Source: JAGTVG01 sp964389805 | GTDB taxonomy: Bacteria > Bacteroidota > Bacteroidia > Cytophagales > Cyclobacteriaceae | Assembly (NCBI GenBank): GCA_964389805.1 | Contig: CAYMFU010000292.1 | Span: 4,252 to 68,251, forward strand | Reading direction: 5' to 3' | Length of the DNA: 64,000 bases | Part shown: one piece after another, positions 44,899 to 54,271 of the stretch | Layout: each line of letters begins with the position of its first letter | Numbering within the stretch: position 1 is the stretch's first letter | The notes under the pieces: model-generated | What the model was told of the DNA's origin: nothing | Databases searched by the model: none | Seen by the model: only the letters and a program-made list of their open reading frames with translations | Translations under genes and position numbers: made by a program

Positions 44899-46284
44899 TT
44901 AGTTTTTTGCTTGAAGTAGTAGGAGGGCATCTTCCCACCCATCAGGAGTTGAAAAAGTTATTGATTCGATATTTATAAAATCACCAATCTCATATTTTTC
45001 GCCTGTTTTTGGATCAATCCATATTGCCACAAATGATCCGGTATTCTTGAATTCCTTAAAATCAATCGTTGCAGATGTGGAAATTGAGAAATAAACGATA
45101 ATGGTATTCCCCTTGAAAGATCGCATAGCTACATTCAATGAATCCCCGGCTCCAATTCCTTTGACAATAAGAGATTGATCAGGACTTAAGTCCCACCATT
45201 CCAACGATTCAAAAAAGGCCCGACAAATGCTAAGATTGTTGGAACCTTCAGATCGTATAGCATCTTTCCAATCTTGTGAAACATAGTATGGATTGGTGCC
45301 AAAGTTCCATACGTTAGAATTCCCATATGTATGAAATCCTCCCGCGAAAATTGCCCAGTATGCTTGCTTCCTTATAATATGTGGTGTAATAGGTTTGGTT
45401 GGATATTCCGGCCCGTCTTCATAGGCACCTTCACCATGAAGGATTGGTTTTACAGGTTCTCGATTATAATCTTTTGTGACAGCATCATAAATTGAGGTAA
45501 ATGATGCCCAAGTCTGGAGCATATGAAAATCCAGCCAGAGAGCATCTGAAAAGTATTCAGACGATGAATGACCCCCTCGAACATGGTAAGTCATTAATGT
45601 TTTATCATAATCTTCAGTCCCTGGTACTCCTTCAGTTATTCCTTTAGCCAATAAGTTCCAAACCGATTTTTGAAGATCATTATCTGCAAGTACATCACCT
45701 CCCATGCACCAGATAATGTTGTTCTTATCCTTGAAGCGTCTTCCAATAAAACGACCATACTCATAGGCATTCTTAGGAGATATTAAATTATATCCCTCGC
45801 CCTCAGAAACTCCGAAAACTGGCAATAAATTGATGTAAAGTCCATATTTGTTTGCTGTATTAATAACATACTCAACATGGTCCCAATAATCATAGGCAAG
45901 GGAGTCGCCGGGATTGTTTCCTGGAGTTACAATAGGTTGTAAAGGATCATTATTTAAGAAAGGTAAATCTCCATAAACATTCGATACGGGTGGCAGAACA
46001 AAGGGATTTATATTAAACGCGGCTGCATGAATAACTGAAAATCCTTGTTGAGCTCTGGACTCAAAATAAAAGGTCACTTCCTCTCTGTTAAGTTTTTGGA
46101 ATAAGGCCCATCCCGTGTCCCCCAGCCAGAAAAATGGAGTTCCATTTACATCAACCAGATGTCTGCCATTTTCACTAACATTTAGCTGCGAATGAACTGG
46201 ATTAGATATTAATAATATCAATAGAGAGGAATAAACTAAGCATATTAATTTATTGGATATTATAACCTGAAGATCTCCTTTCAT
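44899..46284 (-). CDS. DUF4038 / GH140-like (apiosidase-like) glycoside hydrolase
   Basis: A 461-aa exported protein. Met at 46284 precedes the signal peptide (LICLVYSSLLILLISNPVHSQ). The catalytic TIM barrel starts VSENGRHLVDVNGTPFFWLGDTGWALF, typical of DUF4038, and continues with a candidate acid residue region GEGAYEDGPEYPT. The last ~90 residues match a Putative collagen-binding C-terminal domain (PF12904-like). Family members include GH140 apiosidases acting on rhamnogalacturonan II, but many have other substrates. No SusCD pair is nearby, so this is not an obvious polysaccharide-utilisation locus. Confidence 0.85.
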   Translation of the reverse strand: MKGDLQVIISNKLICLVYSSLLILLISNPVHSQLNVSENGRHLVDVNGTPFFWLGDTGWALFQKLNREEVTFYFESRAQQGFSVIHAAAFNINPFVLPPVSNVYGDLPFLNNDPLQPIVTPGNNPGDSLAYDYWDHVEYVINTANKYGLYINLLPVFGVSEGEGYNLISPKNAYEYGRFIGRRFKDKNNIIWCMGGDVLADNDLQKSVWNLLAKGITEGVPGTEDYDKTLMTYHVRGGHSSSEYFSDALWLDFHMLQTWASFTSIYDAVTKDYNREPVKPILHGEGAYEDGPEYPTKPITPHIIRKQAYWAIFAGGFHTYGNSNVWNFGTNPYYVSQDWKDAIRSEGSNNLSICRAFFESLEWWDLSPDQSLIVKGIGAGDSLNVAMRSFKGNTIIVYFSISTSATIDFKEFKNTGSFVAIWIDPKTGEKYEIGDFINIESITFSTPDGWEDALLLLQAKN

Positions 46285-46417
46285 TGTTTTTGATATCCCT
46301 GAAATTCTCATATAAAAGTAATAATTTTCAGTTACATGTAAGACTCAATTTTTGTGATACTAAGGTTCAAATTCTCAATTTAACACTGTTGAAACTGACC
46401 AATTATTACACTTATTG

Positions 46418-49400
46418 TTATTTTCTTATCCTCACCGGATAATCAGGTCGGACAGGCTCTTGAGGAGGATTTTTCCTCAACTCTTCCATAATCACTTCGA
46501 TGGCTTTCTCGAGTTGAGGATCATGTCCGGCAATTACTTCTTTTGGCCATTGTTCAATTTCAATATCTGGAGCGATGCCTTCATTCTCAATTCTAAATCC
46601 ATCTTCATTCCAAAAAGCAACATTTGGAGCGGTTACCGATCCGCCATCGATAAACCTTGGGTAACCTAATACGCCGACCAATCCACCCCAGGTTCGCTTA
46701 CCGATCATAGTACCCAGTTTAAATTTTCTGAACAGGAAGGGGAGATAATCTCCACCAGATCCTGCTGTTTCATCTATAATCATCACTTTTGGCCCCTGGA
46801 TAGAAGCACTTGGAGCTTTAAGGTCTTTACCATATCTGAAATTCCAATGGGCCTGATATGGTTTCTTCAAGATGTCAATATAATAATCGGCCAACTGTCC
46901 TCCGCCATTATACCTTTCGTCAATGATAACGGCCTTTTTATTTGTTTGTGGAAAGAAATATCGTTTAAAATACTGATGCCCTGAGCCTGCAGTATTTGGA
47001 ACGTATACATACGCTACCTGCCCATCAGTTGCTTCATTAACTTTCCTAAGATTTCCTTCAACCCAATCCCTGTGACGTAGGGAGTTCTCACTGGATAGAG
47101 GTACTACTTTCACTCTGCGTGAGTCAGAAGTGTCAGCATTGGGCCCTACGGTTATTTCGATGATTTTGTCCGCAGTATTTTCGAAAAAACTATAAAGGTT
47201 TTGTTCTGCCGTAATATTTTTCCCATTGACTGCAAGCAGGTATTCACCAACTTTTACATTTATTCCTGGTTCAGTTAATGGTGATCTGAGTTCAGGTGTC
47301 CAGTTTAATCCTCCATATATTTTGGCAAATCGATATCGATTGTCAGCGATTTCATAATCTGCACCTAGTAAACCCCCTTGAATCCGGTCAGGATTGTGTA
47401 ATCGGTCTCCTCGATTCTGAAAGCGGTGATGGCCAACTGAAAGTTCACTAAACATCCATTCCATAACCAGATAAAGGTCACTTCTGCAACTTAAATCGGG
47501 TAAGAATACCTTATATTTTTCCCTGATTGCTTTCCAGTCCAGTCCGTGCATTCCCGGATCATAGAAGTAATCCCGGTTTACACGCCAGGCTTCATTAAAG
47601 ATATTCTGCCATTCTTTAACAGGATCAATCTTAACCTGTATGGCACCAATATTTAGCATTCCGTTCTCGGGTTTAACACCAACTTCAGTGATACCCCAGG
47701 ATTGTCCGTTTTGAAAGAGCATTTTTTTGCCTCCGGCAGCAATTGTAAACCAACTGGCCATCATTACTTCTGAATCCTTCTTCTCTTTTAAGTCAAATTT
47801 TCTGATTGATTGTGGTTCACCAAACCCACTATGTGGTCTCATTGACATATAATAAATCAGTCCTTCTTCAGGAATATGAATATTAAAATAATTTCCCGGA
47901 TCAATGGGCAAGGCAATAATTCGATTTTCTATTCCATCCCAGTCAATATTGAGAGATTTTGCCTCTTCATTTTCATCTTCCCTATCCTCATTCTTTTTCT
48001 TTGATTTATTTTTCTTGTTATCAGTGTCAGGTTCTTCCTCATTGGATTCTTCTTTGGTGTCCCACTCTTCTTCGTCACTTTCCTTTGCAAGAGGAGAAGT
48101 TAAGTCCTTTTGAAGTGTTACTAGATAAATGGAATTACTCATCTCCATATCCTGATTGGATTGGTCAAACCAGTTAACAACCGGTCCGGCATCTGTTGAG
48201 GCTAACATATATATATATTTTCCGCTAGGATCAAATGTAGGTTCTGAAACATTTGATAATCCATCAGAAAGAGGATATGATCTATTCTCTTCCAAAGAAA
48301 ATAAATAAGCACGTTCAAAATTAGTTTCTGAGATAATTGTATATGCAATCCATTTTGAATCAAATGACCATGATCCAAATAGTCCTCTGAAGGGTCCTGG
48401 AATATATAATTCATCAGTTCCTATTTTAATCGTTTCTTTCGAATGGATATCCAGAACATACAAGTTTCTTCCATTATCTACATAGCATATTTTTTTACTG
48501 TCAGGTGACCAGTTTATATTTGCATAGAATCCTGTTCCTGTAAGTGTTATATTTTGAATGGATCCATCTACAACAGATTTTATGTGAAGTTCATATTCTC
48601 CGGAAGCATCTGAAAAATAAGCTATACTTTTTCCATCTGTTGACCACCTTGGATTTCTTTCATGCACACCTGGCGTTTGGGTAAGATTGGCAGGATCTCC
48701 CTTTTTTTCAGGAACTGTAACAATTTCACCTCTGAAATCAAAAACAGCACGTGCCCCGGATGGAGAAATCGTACCACTTCTGATATAATTTCCTCCAGAA
48801 ACAAACCTCGGCCTCAGTTCAAGCAGATCTGTAGCAATACCAATAGTAAGTTTTTCTGAAGAATTGTTCCTAGGATCAAAAATATGAAGGTACCCGCTTT
48901 GTTCATACAGGAGTTGATTCCCATCTGAGTCCAGATTCATTATAGCAAAATCATCATATTCCGTATGCTGAGTGACAGATTTATCATCACGATTGTATGA
49001 GTAAATATTAAATTCTCCATTTCTGTCACTTTTAAAATACACTTTATTCCCAATCCATTGAGGATCACTGTCATTTGAACCTCCGGTTGGTTTTGGAATT
49101 TCTTCCACTTCATGATTTTCAGTATTATATATCCATATCCTGGTCTGGGTGCCTCCCCTGTAGTTTTTCCATTGATTAAAACGGTCGCCCAGAGGCGTAT
49201 AGGCTATATATTTGTCGTCTGGGGAATAAGAAGCATGAAAAGCAGTAGGTAAAGGCACTTGCACGCACAATCCTCCCGATACACTAATTGTATACAACTG
49301 AATAAACCGACTTGTATGTGAATTTCTTTGAGATGCAAAAAGTATCTTCTCTCCATCGTGGCTGAAATCTCTTACATAATCAGGTGAGGGGTGCCATGTT

Positions 49401-49723
49401 AGTCTCTTTGGAACTCCCCCCCTGGAGGGTATCACATACACATCAGTATTTCCATCATATTGTGCACTGAAGGCAATAGTAGAGCCGTCTGGTGAAAATA
49501 CAGGATTAGACTCGATCCCTTCATCAATAGTAAGTCTTTTTGGATTCGAGCCATCTTTTTCGGCAATCCATAGATCCTCGGCATAGACGAAAGCTATGTT
49601 CTTTTCGCCTATAGCCGGATTTCTCAGCAACCGGGTGTCGGATACGTTCTGAGCAAAGACTTTGATTTGGAAGTGAATTAAAATAAAAAGGATTGTTGAA
49701 ATTTTTAATGAATTGTAACGCAT
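46418..49723 (-). CDS. Tricorn protease homologue, S41 family, secreted
   Basis: A 1101-aa serine protease. A signal peptide (residues 1-24, ending KVFAQ) is followed by WD40/PD40-type beta-propeller repeats (SNPVFSPDGSTIAFSAQYDG, NPRWSTDGKSIAYFSDASGEY and others, to about residue 560), an acidic Glu/Lys-rich linker, a C1 and PDZ part, and the S41 core. Catalytic Ser989 lies in TAGSGGDYL; the His is in LSVGHHRFQN; a late Glu is in IENEGIAPDIEIEQW. It degrades peptides made by other proteases. Export distinguishes it from the archaeal enzyme. Single gene with a long upstream region. Confidence 0.95.
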   Translation of the reverse strand: MRYNSLKISTILFILIHFQIKVFAQNVSDTRLLRNPAIGEKNIAFVYAEDLWIAEKDGSNPKRLTIDEGIESNPVFSPDGSTIAFSAQYDGNTDVYVIPSRGGVPKRLTWHPSPDYVRDFSHDGEKILFASQRNSHTSRFIQLYTISVSGGLCVQVPLPTAFHASYSPDDKYIAYTPLGDRFNQWKNYRGGTQTRIWIYNTENHEVEEIPKPTGGSNDSDPQWIGNKVYFKSDRNGEFNIYSYNRDDKSVTQHTEYDDFAIMNLDSDGNQLLYEQSGYLHIFDPRNNSSEKLTIGIATDLLELRPRFVSGGNYIRSGTISPSGARAVFDFRGEIVTVPEKKGDPANLTQTPGVHERNPRWSTDGKSIAYFSDASGEYELHIKSVVDGSIQNITLTGTGFYANINWSPDSKKICYVDNGRNLYVLDIHSKETIKIGTDELYIPGPFRGLFGSWSFDSKWIAYTIISETNFERAYLFSLEENRSYPLSDGLSNVSEPTFDPSGKYIYMLASTDAGPVVNWFDQSNQDMEMSNSIYLVTLQKDLTSPLAKESDEEEWDTKEESNEEEPDTDNKKNKSKKKNEDREDENEEAKSLNIDWDGIENRIIALPIDPGNYFNIHIPEEGLIYYMSMRPHSGFGEPQSIRKFDLKEKKDSEVMMASWFTIAAGGKKMLFQNGQSWGITEVGVKPENGMLNIGAIQVKIDPVKEWQNIFNEAWRVNRDYFYDPGMHGLDWKAIREKYKVFLPDLSCRSDLYLVMEWMFSELSVGHHRFQNRGDRLHNPDRIQGGLLGADYEIADNRYRFAKIYGGLNWTPELRSPLTEPGINVKVGEYLLAVNGKNITAEQNLYSFFENTADKIIEITVGPNADTSDSRRVKVVPLSSENSLRHRDWVEGNLRKVNEATDGQVAYVYVPNTAGSGHQYFKRYFFPQTNKKAVIIDERYNGGGQLADYYIDILKKPYQAHWNFRYGKDLKAPSASIQGPKVMIIDETAGSGGDYLPFLFRKFKLGTMIGKRTWGGLVGVLGYPRFIDGGSVTAPNVAFWNEDGFRIENEGIAPDIEIEQWPKEVIAGHDPQLEKAIEVIMEELRKNPPQEPVRPDYPVRIRK

Positions 49724-49746
49724 TATTGATGATTTTTTGTTCGCAG

Positions 49747-49754
49747 CAAATCTA
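49747..49754 (-). promoter_or_regulatory. Candidate -7 element of the tricorn-like gene
   Basis: Read on the minus strand, TAGATTTG matches TAnnTTTG 23 bp before the start codon. No matching -33 element is visible. Confidence 0.4.
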
Positions 49755-50050
49755 TTTACTTTGCTAAATTATTGCTAATTGTACGATGTTTAAATGAGTG
49801 TGCTCGAATTAAAAATCTATTTCATTAAATATTGCATGTTCAATCTACGGATGTAAAATGCATCGATCTCTATAGCCAATAGCTTCTTTATGTTAGAACA
49901 ACTCTCCACTTACATTTGTAGAGGCATGTTTTTCTTGAGGAATATATTTTTAATCGATCAGAATTTGTGACAATTGATAAAAATGTAGAGCAAGCCTCAT
50001 CTTTTTGAATAATTTGTAAATATATCGGCCTAAATTAGCACACTTATAAA

Positions 50051-50105
50051 ATATGACAAATATCATGTTTTGACATGACATATGTCGGAATAATAATTGT
50101 CATAT
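50051..50105. promoter_or_regulatory. Operator-like cluster of TGACA/TGTCA half sites
   Basis: ATATGACAA (50051-50059) and TTGTCATAT (50097-50105) form a perfect 9-bp inverted repeat. Between them lie TGACATGACA (50071-50080) and the perfect palindrome GACATATGTC (50077-50086). Five TGACA/TGTC-type half sites in 55 bp suggest a binding region for a dimeric regulator. It is about 330 bp upstream of the tricorn-like gene. Confidence 0.5.
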
Positions 50106-50304
50106 ATACACTATCTTTATCATGTTGTTTGGTTTAGTGGTTCAATATCTTTAGCCTTTATGAATTAAAGATTTTTTTGCTGAAGATAATTTGATAAATG
50201 ATAATTGCCATGGAAAGTGGAAAAACGAGAGAGCGGTAGTTATCGAAATTTAGATTGGAAGCGTTTGGAGATAGGTCGTGGATTTTTCAATGTTATAGGA
50301 ACTT

Positions 50305-51261
50305 TTAGGATTTTTTAAACTTTTTACCTTGCCACGTATCTTTTTCTTCCATAACGCTTTCAATTTTTTTTTGCACCCAGTCGGCTCTTTTATTACCCCA
50401 ACCTGGATTAACCCTTTGTAACGGAGGAGCCTCACTTACCAGACGCTCTATTGCAATTCCAGGATCAAGCTTTTCCAAAAATTGAATTACAAAAGAGATA
50501 TATTCTTCTAACGAAAAAAGTGAAAACTGCTCCGGAGCATCTTGATATATTCTGGCCAGTTTAGTATGCTTCATAATTTGGAGATGATGGAGTTTAAGTG
50601 CATTTATACCTAATCCGGATAATATTTCAGCCTGATCAAGCATTTTTTTGCGTGATTCTCCAGGTAAGCCAAATAATATATGCCCGGTTACCTCAAGCCC
50701 TCTATCCGTAGTCATTTTAATTGCATTTTTAGTATCTGCAAATGTATGCCCCCTGTTGATCCACTTCAGCGTTTTGTCATAGCAGGATTCAATGCCATAC
50801 TCAATGGAAACGTAATAATCCCTTGAAAGCTCTTTTAAATATTCCAGGATGTTTTCATCCACACAATCAGGGCGGGTAGATATCACTATACCCGTTATCC
50901 GGTTATGACTTAAGGCGTCTGCATATAGTGATTTGAGTTCATCCAGAGGTTTATAGGTATTGGAGTATGATTGGAAATATGCCGCGTAAAATTTAGGTCT
51001 TTTATAACGTTTTTCCAGGAACTCAACACCTTTATCGATTTGTCCTTTAATATTTTCCACATCAACACAATAGGAGGGTGTAAAGCTTTGATTGTTACAA
51101 TATATACATCCACCTTTTCCTTTCAAGCCATCACGATTCGGACAAGTGAATCCGGCATTAACGGAAACTTTCTGTATCCTGCCACCGTATTTTTCCTTGA
51201 TCCGGTTTGAATTGGCATTATACCGTCTGTGGTCACCCCATGGATACTTACATTTAGTCAT
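50305..51261 (-). CDS. TIGR01212 / YhcC-type radical SAM protein
   Basis: A 318-aa radical SAM protein. The cluster motif is the family-specific spaced set C-P-N-R-D-G followed by GGCIYCNNQSFTPSYC (about residues 32-61). Later motifs are VISTRPDCVDE, SIEYGIESCYDKTLKWINRG and GHILFGLPGE. YhcC is of unknown function, probably modifying a nucleic acid or protein. It starts by overlapping the end of the FAD/Fe-S dehydrogenase gene by 8 bp, so the pair is translationally linked. Confidence 0.92.
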   Translation of the reverse strand: MTKCKYPWGDHRRYNANSNRIKEKYGGRIQKVSVNAGFTCPNRDGLKGKGGCIYCNNQSFTPSYCVDVENIKGQIDKGVEFLEKRYKRPKFYAAYFQSYSNTYKPLDELKSLYADALSHNRITGIVISTRPDCVDENILEYLKELSRDYYVSIEYGIESCYDKTLKWINRGHTFADTKNAIKMTTDRGLEVTGHILFGLPGESRKKMLDQAEILSGLGINALKLHHLQIMKHTKLARIYQDAPEQFSLFSLEEYISFVIQFLEKLDPGIAIERLVSEAPPLQRVNPGWGNKRADWVQKKIESVMEEKDTWQGKKFKKS

Positions 51262-54208
51262 TTTTTATGTTGGCTTCCCATAAAACTTCAACCGGATGTA
51301 ATGCATTTCGACCTGTACCATCAAGGATCTGTTGCCGGCAGCTAGTGCCAGCTGCAGCTATAATGGATCTTTCAGTCGTCTTTCGTATAGCGGGAAATAA
51401 TACCAATTCCCCAATATCCATAGAAAGTTGATAATGTTCCTTTTCAAAACCAAACGATCCGGCCATGCCACAACAACCGGAAGGGACGCGATGAACTATA
51501 AAATTGGCAGGAATTGACAGGATCTTTTCAGTAAAGTCCTCTGAAGACAAGGATTTCTGGTGGCAATGGGCATGATAGTATATGTCTTTCTTCTCAGAGA
51601 CGAAGTGTTCTTTCTTTATTTTACCTTCATCTACAGCACTGGCTAAGAACTCTTCGATAGTATGCACATTCCTGGATATTTCAAGAGCTTTTTCTTTTAA
51701 TTCCCCAGAAACAAGGTCAGGATATTCATCCCTGAAACTTAGAATAGCTGAGGGTTCGATCCCAACCAATGGATTATTTTTATCAATTAAGGATGAGAAG
51801 ATCTTTACATTTTGTTCTGCCAGTTTCTTTGCTTTCTTAACAAGGCCTTTTGATAAGAATGCCCGTCCGCTTTCAGGATGTTGGACTACTTTTACTTTAA
51901 ATCCAAGTCGGGAAAGCAGGGAAATCGTGGAAATGCCGAGATCTACTTCTGTATAATTAGTGAACTCATCTACAAACAGATATAGTGATCCCTGAGAATT
52001 TTCCTGGCTCGACATCAGACTGTCAGGATTCTTTTTTATCCATGTCCTCAGGCTTTGTTTGTTAAGTTTAGGGAAGGATCGCTTTTGAGCAAAACTCATT
52101 ACTTTCTTAAAGACAGAACTGAAAGCAGAGCTTGTAACAAAGAAATTGTAAATACCCGATAAACGGATACCGATAGCATTGATCTTATTGATATGACCTA
52201 TAAGCCAGGACCTTAGGGGTATGCCATTTGAATCATAATAATTCTGCATAAACTCGGCTTTTAGCCTTGCCATATCTACATTTGAAGGACATTCAGATTT
52301 ACAGCCTTTACAGGAAAGACAGAGGTCAAGTACTTCCTTAATTTCCTGGTGATCAAAGGGATTGTTTTTTGTTGAGTGAGTCAGGTACTCTCTTAATATA
52401 TTCGCTCTTGCCCTAGTGGTATCGGATTCATTTTTTGTAGCCATATAACTCGGGCACATTGTGCCTCCGGAAAGAACCGTCTTCCTGCAATCACCGGAAC
52501 CATTACACATTTCAGCAGCTCTTAATATTCCCTGTGTCTTTGAAAAGTCAAAGTAGGTATTGACCTCCCTTATAAATTTATCAGGTTCATACCGTAAAAA
52601 TGTATTCATTGAGGGAGTTCGGACAATCTTGCCGGGATTAAAAATATTATCAGGATCCCAGCTGAATTTAACCTTTTCAAGGAGTGCATAGTTTTTCTCA
52701 CCTATCATAAATGGGATAAATTCTCCCCTTAATCTTCCATCCCCATGTTCACCACTTAGTGATCCACCATATTTTTTGACAAGCCGGGCAACTTCATCAA
52801 GTACCGTTTTAAACAATTTCTGTCCATTCGAAGTCTTTAGATCAATTATAGGTCTCAAATGCAGTTCACCAGATCCAGCATGTGCATAATGAACACAATA
52901 CAGATCATACTTTTTTAATGTCTCATTAAATTCGCGGATATACGCGGGCAAATCATTAACATCCACAGCTGTATCTTCTACCACAGGAACAGGCTTTGCA
53001 TCTCCAGGTATATTTGATAGGAGACCAAGGCCGGCCTTTCTAAGGGACCAGACCTTTCCTGCATCACTACCCTTTAATACCGGATAATGATATCCATAAT
53101 TGTTCGCCTTGAGATCTTTAATTAATTGATCAACGGTCTGATCAAGATCATCTTGATTATCCTTGGCGATCTCAACTATCAAGAGTGCTTCAGGATCTCC
53201 CTGGATAAAGAAACGGTTCTTACTTTGGGCAATATTTGCCTTGGTACATTCCAGTATATAATGATCAATTAGTTCACTGGCATATGGATTATATTTTAAA
53301 GCAATCAGGTTGGCTTCCAAAGATTCATAAAGTGAATCAAAATGTATGCAAACCAATGCGTTATACTTTGGGGGTAGTGGATCAATGTCCAGTTTTATTT
53401 CTGTGATGAAACCCAATGTGCCCTCAGATCCAGCTATCAATTTACACATATTGAATTTCCCCCCTTTGTCGCCAAAGGGTTCTGACCGCATTAAAAGATC
53501 AATGGCATATCCGGTATTTCTCCTGGTCACGGATGATTTAGGAAACTCAGATTTGATTTCCTTTTGGTTTTCCTCGCTACTCAGTATTTCCTTTAAGGTA
53601 GAATATATATTTCTCTCGAGGTCTGATGTACAGCTTGCACCAGAAACTTTATCCTCAAATTCTGAAAGGGATAGTTCTTTAAATTCGACCTCCTCGCCAT
53701 CAGCCAGGATCATTTTAAGGGATATCAAATGTTCACGGGTGCTTCTGTAGATCACTGAATTGGATCCGCATGAATTGTTCCCAACCATACCACCTATCAT
53801 GGCACGGTTGGCAGTCGATGTTTCAGGACTAAAGAACAAACCATATTCCTTAAGATAAACATTCAGGTCGTCTCTTATCACCCCTGGCTCCACCCTTACC
53901 CATCTTTCCTTATCATTCAATTCCAATATTTTGTTCAAATGTTTGGAAACATCAACTACTATTCCTGGACCAACTACCTGGCCGGCCAGAGACGTTCCCG
54001 CTGTCCTTGGTATAATAGAAGTTTTGTTTTCACTAGCAAAACTGACAATTTTGATCAAATCAGATTTATCTTTGGGAATAGCAACGGCAGAAGGGATCTC
54101 ACGATATGCTGAAGCATCGGTTGCATACAGGGCTTTCAGTTTATCATCTGTAAAAATCTCACCATGAATAGATGCACCAAGTTCAGTTAAGAGTTTATTG
54201 TTCACCAC
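51254..54208 (-). CDS. FAD/Fe-S oxidoreductase, GlcD-GlpC fusion (D-2-hydroxyacid dehydrogenase type)
   Basis: A 984-aa enzyme joining two modules. Residues about 1-550 are a PCMH-type FAD domain (PRTAGTSLAGQVVGPGIVVD, GGMVGNNSCGSNS) with FAD-oxidase C-terminal part (SGEHGDGRLRGEF). Residues about 560-984 are a GlpC-like part with ferredoxin cysteines (CLSCKGCKSECPSNVDMAR) and CCG domains (HAHCHQKSL, VPSGCCGMAGSFGF). Such fusions oxidise D-lactate, D-2-hydroxyglutarate or glycolate and pass electrons to the quinone pool. The exact substrate is open. Transcribed ahead of the YhcC-type gene with an 8-bp overlap. Confidence 0.92.
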   Translation of the reverse strand: MVNNKLLTELGASIHGEIFTDDKLKALYATDASAYREIPSAVAIPKDKSDLIKIVSFASENKTSIIPRTAGTSLAGQVVGPGIVVDVSKHLNKILELNDKERWVRVEPGVIRDDLNVYLKEYGLFFSPETSTANRAMIGGMVGNNSCGSNSVIYRSTREHLISLKMILADGEEVEFKELSLSEFEDKVSGASCTSDLERNIYSTLKEILSSEENQKEIKSEFPKSSVTRRNTGYAIDLLMRSEPFGDKGGKFNMCKLIAGSEGTLGFITEIKLDIDPLPPKYNALVCIHFDSLYESLEANLIALKYNPYASELIDHYILECTKANIAQSKNRFFIQGDPEALLIVEIAKDNQDDLDQTVDQLIKDLKANNYGYHYPVLKGSDAGKVWSLRKAGLGLLSNIPGDAKPVPVVEDTAVDVNDLPAYIREFNETLKKYDLYCVHYAHAGSGELHLRPIIDLKTSNGQKLFKTVLDEVARLVKKYGGSLSGEHGDGRLRGEFIPFMIGEKNYALLEKVKFSWDPDNIFNPGKIVRTPSMNTFLRYEPDKFIREVNTYFDFSKTQGILRAAEMCNGSGDCRKTVLSGGTMCPSYMATKNESDTTRARANILREYLTHSTKNNPFDHQEIKEVLDLCLSCKGCKSECPSNVDMARLKAEFMQNYYDSNGIPLRSWLIGHINKINAIGIRLSGIYNFFVTSSAFSSVFKKVMSFAQKRSFPKLNKQSLRTWIKKNPDSLMSSQENSQGSLYLFVDEFTNYTEVDLGISTISLLSRLGFKVKVVQHPESGRAFLSKGLVKKAKKLAEQNVKIFSSLIDKNNPLVGIEPSAILSFRDEYPDLVSGELKEKALEISRNVHTIEEFLASAVDEGKIKKEHFVSEKKDIYYHAHCHQKSLSSEDFTEKILSIPANFIVHRVPSGCCGMAGSFGFEKEHYQLSMDIGELVLFPAIRKTTERSIIAAAGTSCRQQILDGTGRNALHPVEVLWEANIKND

Positions 54209-54235
54209 TAATGTAAATAGTTCATATCCTTAATT

Positions 54236-54243
54236 CAAATATA
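54236..54243 (-). promoter_or_regulatory. Candidate -7 element of the FAD/Fe-S oxidoreductase gene
   Basis: Read on the minus strand, TATATTTG matches TAnnTTTG 27 bp before the start codon. No clear -33 element. Confidence 0.42.
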
Positions 54244-54271
54244 CCATAAAGGCGAATATCTTGTCTTTTCC

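Larger units (their letters stand above)
49724..50304. other. Long intergenic region upstream of the tricorn-like gene
   Basis: A 581-bp stretch with no convincing gene; the longest frames are short and lack any recognisable start or motif. It contains the candidate -7 element at 49747 and the operator-like array at 50051-50105. The rest is AT-rich and unremarkable. Confidence 0.4.

Noticed and set aside
44560..44919. 119-aa ORF across the end of galM
   Set aside because: It overlaps the conserved catalytic end of galM and lacks any motif.
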